Below are positions 5,091-6,225 of a stretch of DNA of 6,225 nucleotides, piece after piece. Source of the stretch: Candidatus Gastranaerophilales bacterium. GTDB taxonomy: Bacteria; Cyanobacteriota; Vampirovibrionia; Gastranaerophilales; CAJFVJ01. Numbering within the stretch: the stretch's first letter is position 1; each line of letters starts with the position of its first letter. The notes under the pieces are model-generated. The model worked only from the letters and a program-made list of their open reading frames with translations. It was not told where the DNA came from and did not search any database. The stretch lies in assembly GCA_028694275.1 (NCBI GenBank), contig JAQUTS010000103.1:1-6225 (forward strand). The letters run 5' to 3'. The position numbers and the translations under genes were made by a program.

Positions 5091-6224
5091 ATGAAATTTA
5101 ATAGAGCTTCATACGTAAATACAAAAAGAGATGCCTGGGTCGAGATAAATCTTGACGCAATAGAGAAAAATGTTAGGGAATTAAAAACCTTCGCTCGTTC
5201 AGGTGCAAAATTTCTTGCAGTCGTAAAAGCTGACGCATACGGACATGGAAGCGTTATGATTGCGCCAACACTTTTAGCATCTGGCGTTGATATGTTTGGA
5301 GTAGCTTCAATTGATGAAGGAATGCAGCTAAGAGAAGCTGATATTAAAGTTCCTATTCTTGTTTTGGGGGCAGCTCCTGTGTGGGCTTTTGATTTTGCCG
5401 CAGAAAATAATATATCTCTTTCTTTGTTCAACGAAGAGCATATTGATGCCGCTAAACTTACCTATGACAAGACAGGACACAAAGTAAAAGTCCACGTAAA
5501 AGTAGATACAGGCATGAACAGGATTGGCGTAAGACCAGAGAAAGCACTTGAGCTTATAAAGAAAGTCCAAGAATCTGATTTTATAGATTTAGAAGGAATC
5601 TTTACCCACTTTGCAAATGCTGAAGACAAAGCAAAAACAAAAGAACAGCTTGAAATCTGGAACAACATAATATCAGAAATTGATACTGAAGGGCTTTTAA
5701 TCCACCCTGAAAACACATCTGCACTCATTGACTTTCCTGAAGTTGAATACAATATGGCAAGAGCTGGAATCGGAATCTACGGCCTTATTCCAGACCTTAT
5801 TCCTGACGCTAAAAAAGTACCTAAACTTTATCCTGCAATGGGAGTTAAAGGCAGAGTTACAAACATACACCAAGCACAAAAAGGTGAAGGCGTAAGTTAT
5901 TGCCACACATACATTACAGACAAAATAACAAAGATTGCTACAATCCTAATCGGTTATGCCGATGGTATAGATAGGCAGCTTTCAAACAAAATATACGGCC
6001 TTCTAAACGGAAAAAAAATCAAGCAAATCGGCACTATAACAATGGATCAGATGATGTTTGATATTACGGGAATAGATGCAAAAGAAGGTGACATTATAAC
6101 GCTTCTTGGCTCAGATGGAGATGAAACCATTTCAATAAATGAATGGGCAAATATTTTAGGCACGATAAATTACGAGCTTATGTGCAGACTCAAGGTACGT
6201 TTGGCAAGGGTTTATGTAAGATAA
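5091..6224 (+). CDS. alr: Alanine racemase (PLP-dependent)
   Basis: This enzyme interconverts L- and D-alanine in the cytoplasm, supplying D-Ala for peptidoglycan. The 377 residues match the full family length. The PLP lysine is K46 in VVKADAYGHG, at the start of the TIM-barrel domain. R144 lies in VDTGMNRIG; R224 in MARAGIGIYG is the arginine that contacts the PLP ring nitrogen. The second catalytic base is Y270 in GEGVSYCHTY. GYADGIDR (288-295), IGTITMDQMM (313-322) and INYELMCR (359-366) complete the C-terminal beta domain. ATG 5091 was chosen because it is the last ordinary start codon before the conserved RDAWVEINLDAI. An in-frame TTG at 5073 would add six residues but has no ribosome-binding site. 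ATG 5091 also lacks one: TATAATCTT lies directly before it. The gene is complete, ending one base before the window edge. Confidence 0.97.
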   Translation: MKFNRASYVNTKRDAWVEINLDAIEKNVRELKTFARSGAKFLAVVKADAYGHGSVMIAPTLLASGVDMFGVASIDEGMQLREADIKVPILVLGAAPVWAFDFAAENNISLSLFNEEHIDAAKLTYDKTGHKVKVHVKVDTGMNRIGVRPEKALELIKKVQESDFIDLEGIFTHFANAEDKAKTKEQLEIWNNIISEIDTEGLLIHPENTSALIDFPEVEYNMARAGIGIYGLIPDLIPDAKKVPKLYPAMGVKGRVTNIHQAQKGEGVSYCHTYITDKITKIATILIGYADGIDRQLSNKIYGLLNGKKIKQIGTITMDQMMFDITGIDAKEGDIITLLGSDGDETISINEWANILGTINYELMCRLKVRLARVYVR

Positions 6225-6225
6225 G

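Noticed and set aside
5081..5906. Several minus-strand open frames opposite alr
   Set aside because: They overlap each other and a complete alanine racemase; their serine- and phenylalanine-rich translations are typical of antisense frames of AT-rich genes.
1..6225. Search for CRISPR arrays, insertion sequences, attachment sites next to the tRNA and phage genes
   Set aside because: No direct-repeat arrays, transposase or integrase genes, or duplicated tRNA 3' ends were seen in the window.

Overview
The window is an AT-rich bacterial chromosome segment. It carries eight complete protein-coding genes, one tRNA gene and one RNase P RNA gene. The alanine racemase, type-A RNase P RNA, Shine-Dalgarno sites and TTG starts show that it is bacterial. 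My best guess at the lineage is a gut or host-associated member of Candidatus Gastranaerophilales (Melainabacteria, the non-photosynthetic sister of Cyanobacteria). That guess comes from recalled resemblance of the two-gene membrane-protein pair, the N-terminal 'SPNF' motif of the 202-residue protein and the matrixin-like protease to proteins common in that group. It is inference and was not checked by any search.

Layout: positions 21-2396 lie entirely on the minus strand. Read in the direction of transcription, they hold two translationally coupled small membrane proteins (2396-1866 and 1866-1231), then a 108-residue protein with a tandem internal repeat (1161-835) that has its own well-spaced promoter, a tRNA-Arg(CCG) only three bases after that gene's stop codon, and a GNAT-type acetyltransferase (716-21). 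A divergent intergenic region (2397-2509) with a 9-bp inverted repeat and a consensus -35 box separates this block from a 202-residue plus-strand protein of unknown function (2510-3118). That gene converges on rnpB (minus strand, about 3467-3131).

Upstream of rnpB, also on the minus strand, is a two-gene operon: a small protein with a ClpX-like four-cysteine zinc motif (4618-4298), followed two bases later by a metzincin/matrixin-like zinc protease (4295-3507) with no visible signal peptide. A second divergent region (4619-4806) holds an extended -10 promoter for this operon and a perfect 16-bp palindrome. It is followed on the plus strand by a 75-residue protein of unknown function (4807-5034) and by alr, alanine racemase (5091-6224), which makes D-alanine for peptidoglycan.

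The housekeeping elements (alr, rnpB, tRNA) are secure. The accessory proteins are mostly lineage-type hypotheticals. The most interesting points are the apparently intracellular metalloprotease coupled to a zinc-binding partner, the paralogous membrane pair, the repeat protein joined to a tRNA, and the two divergent-promoter palindromes. I saw no mobile element, CRISPR array or toxin-antitoxin system.
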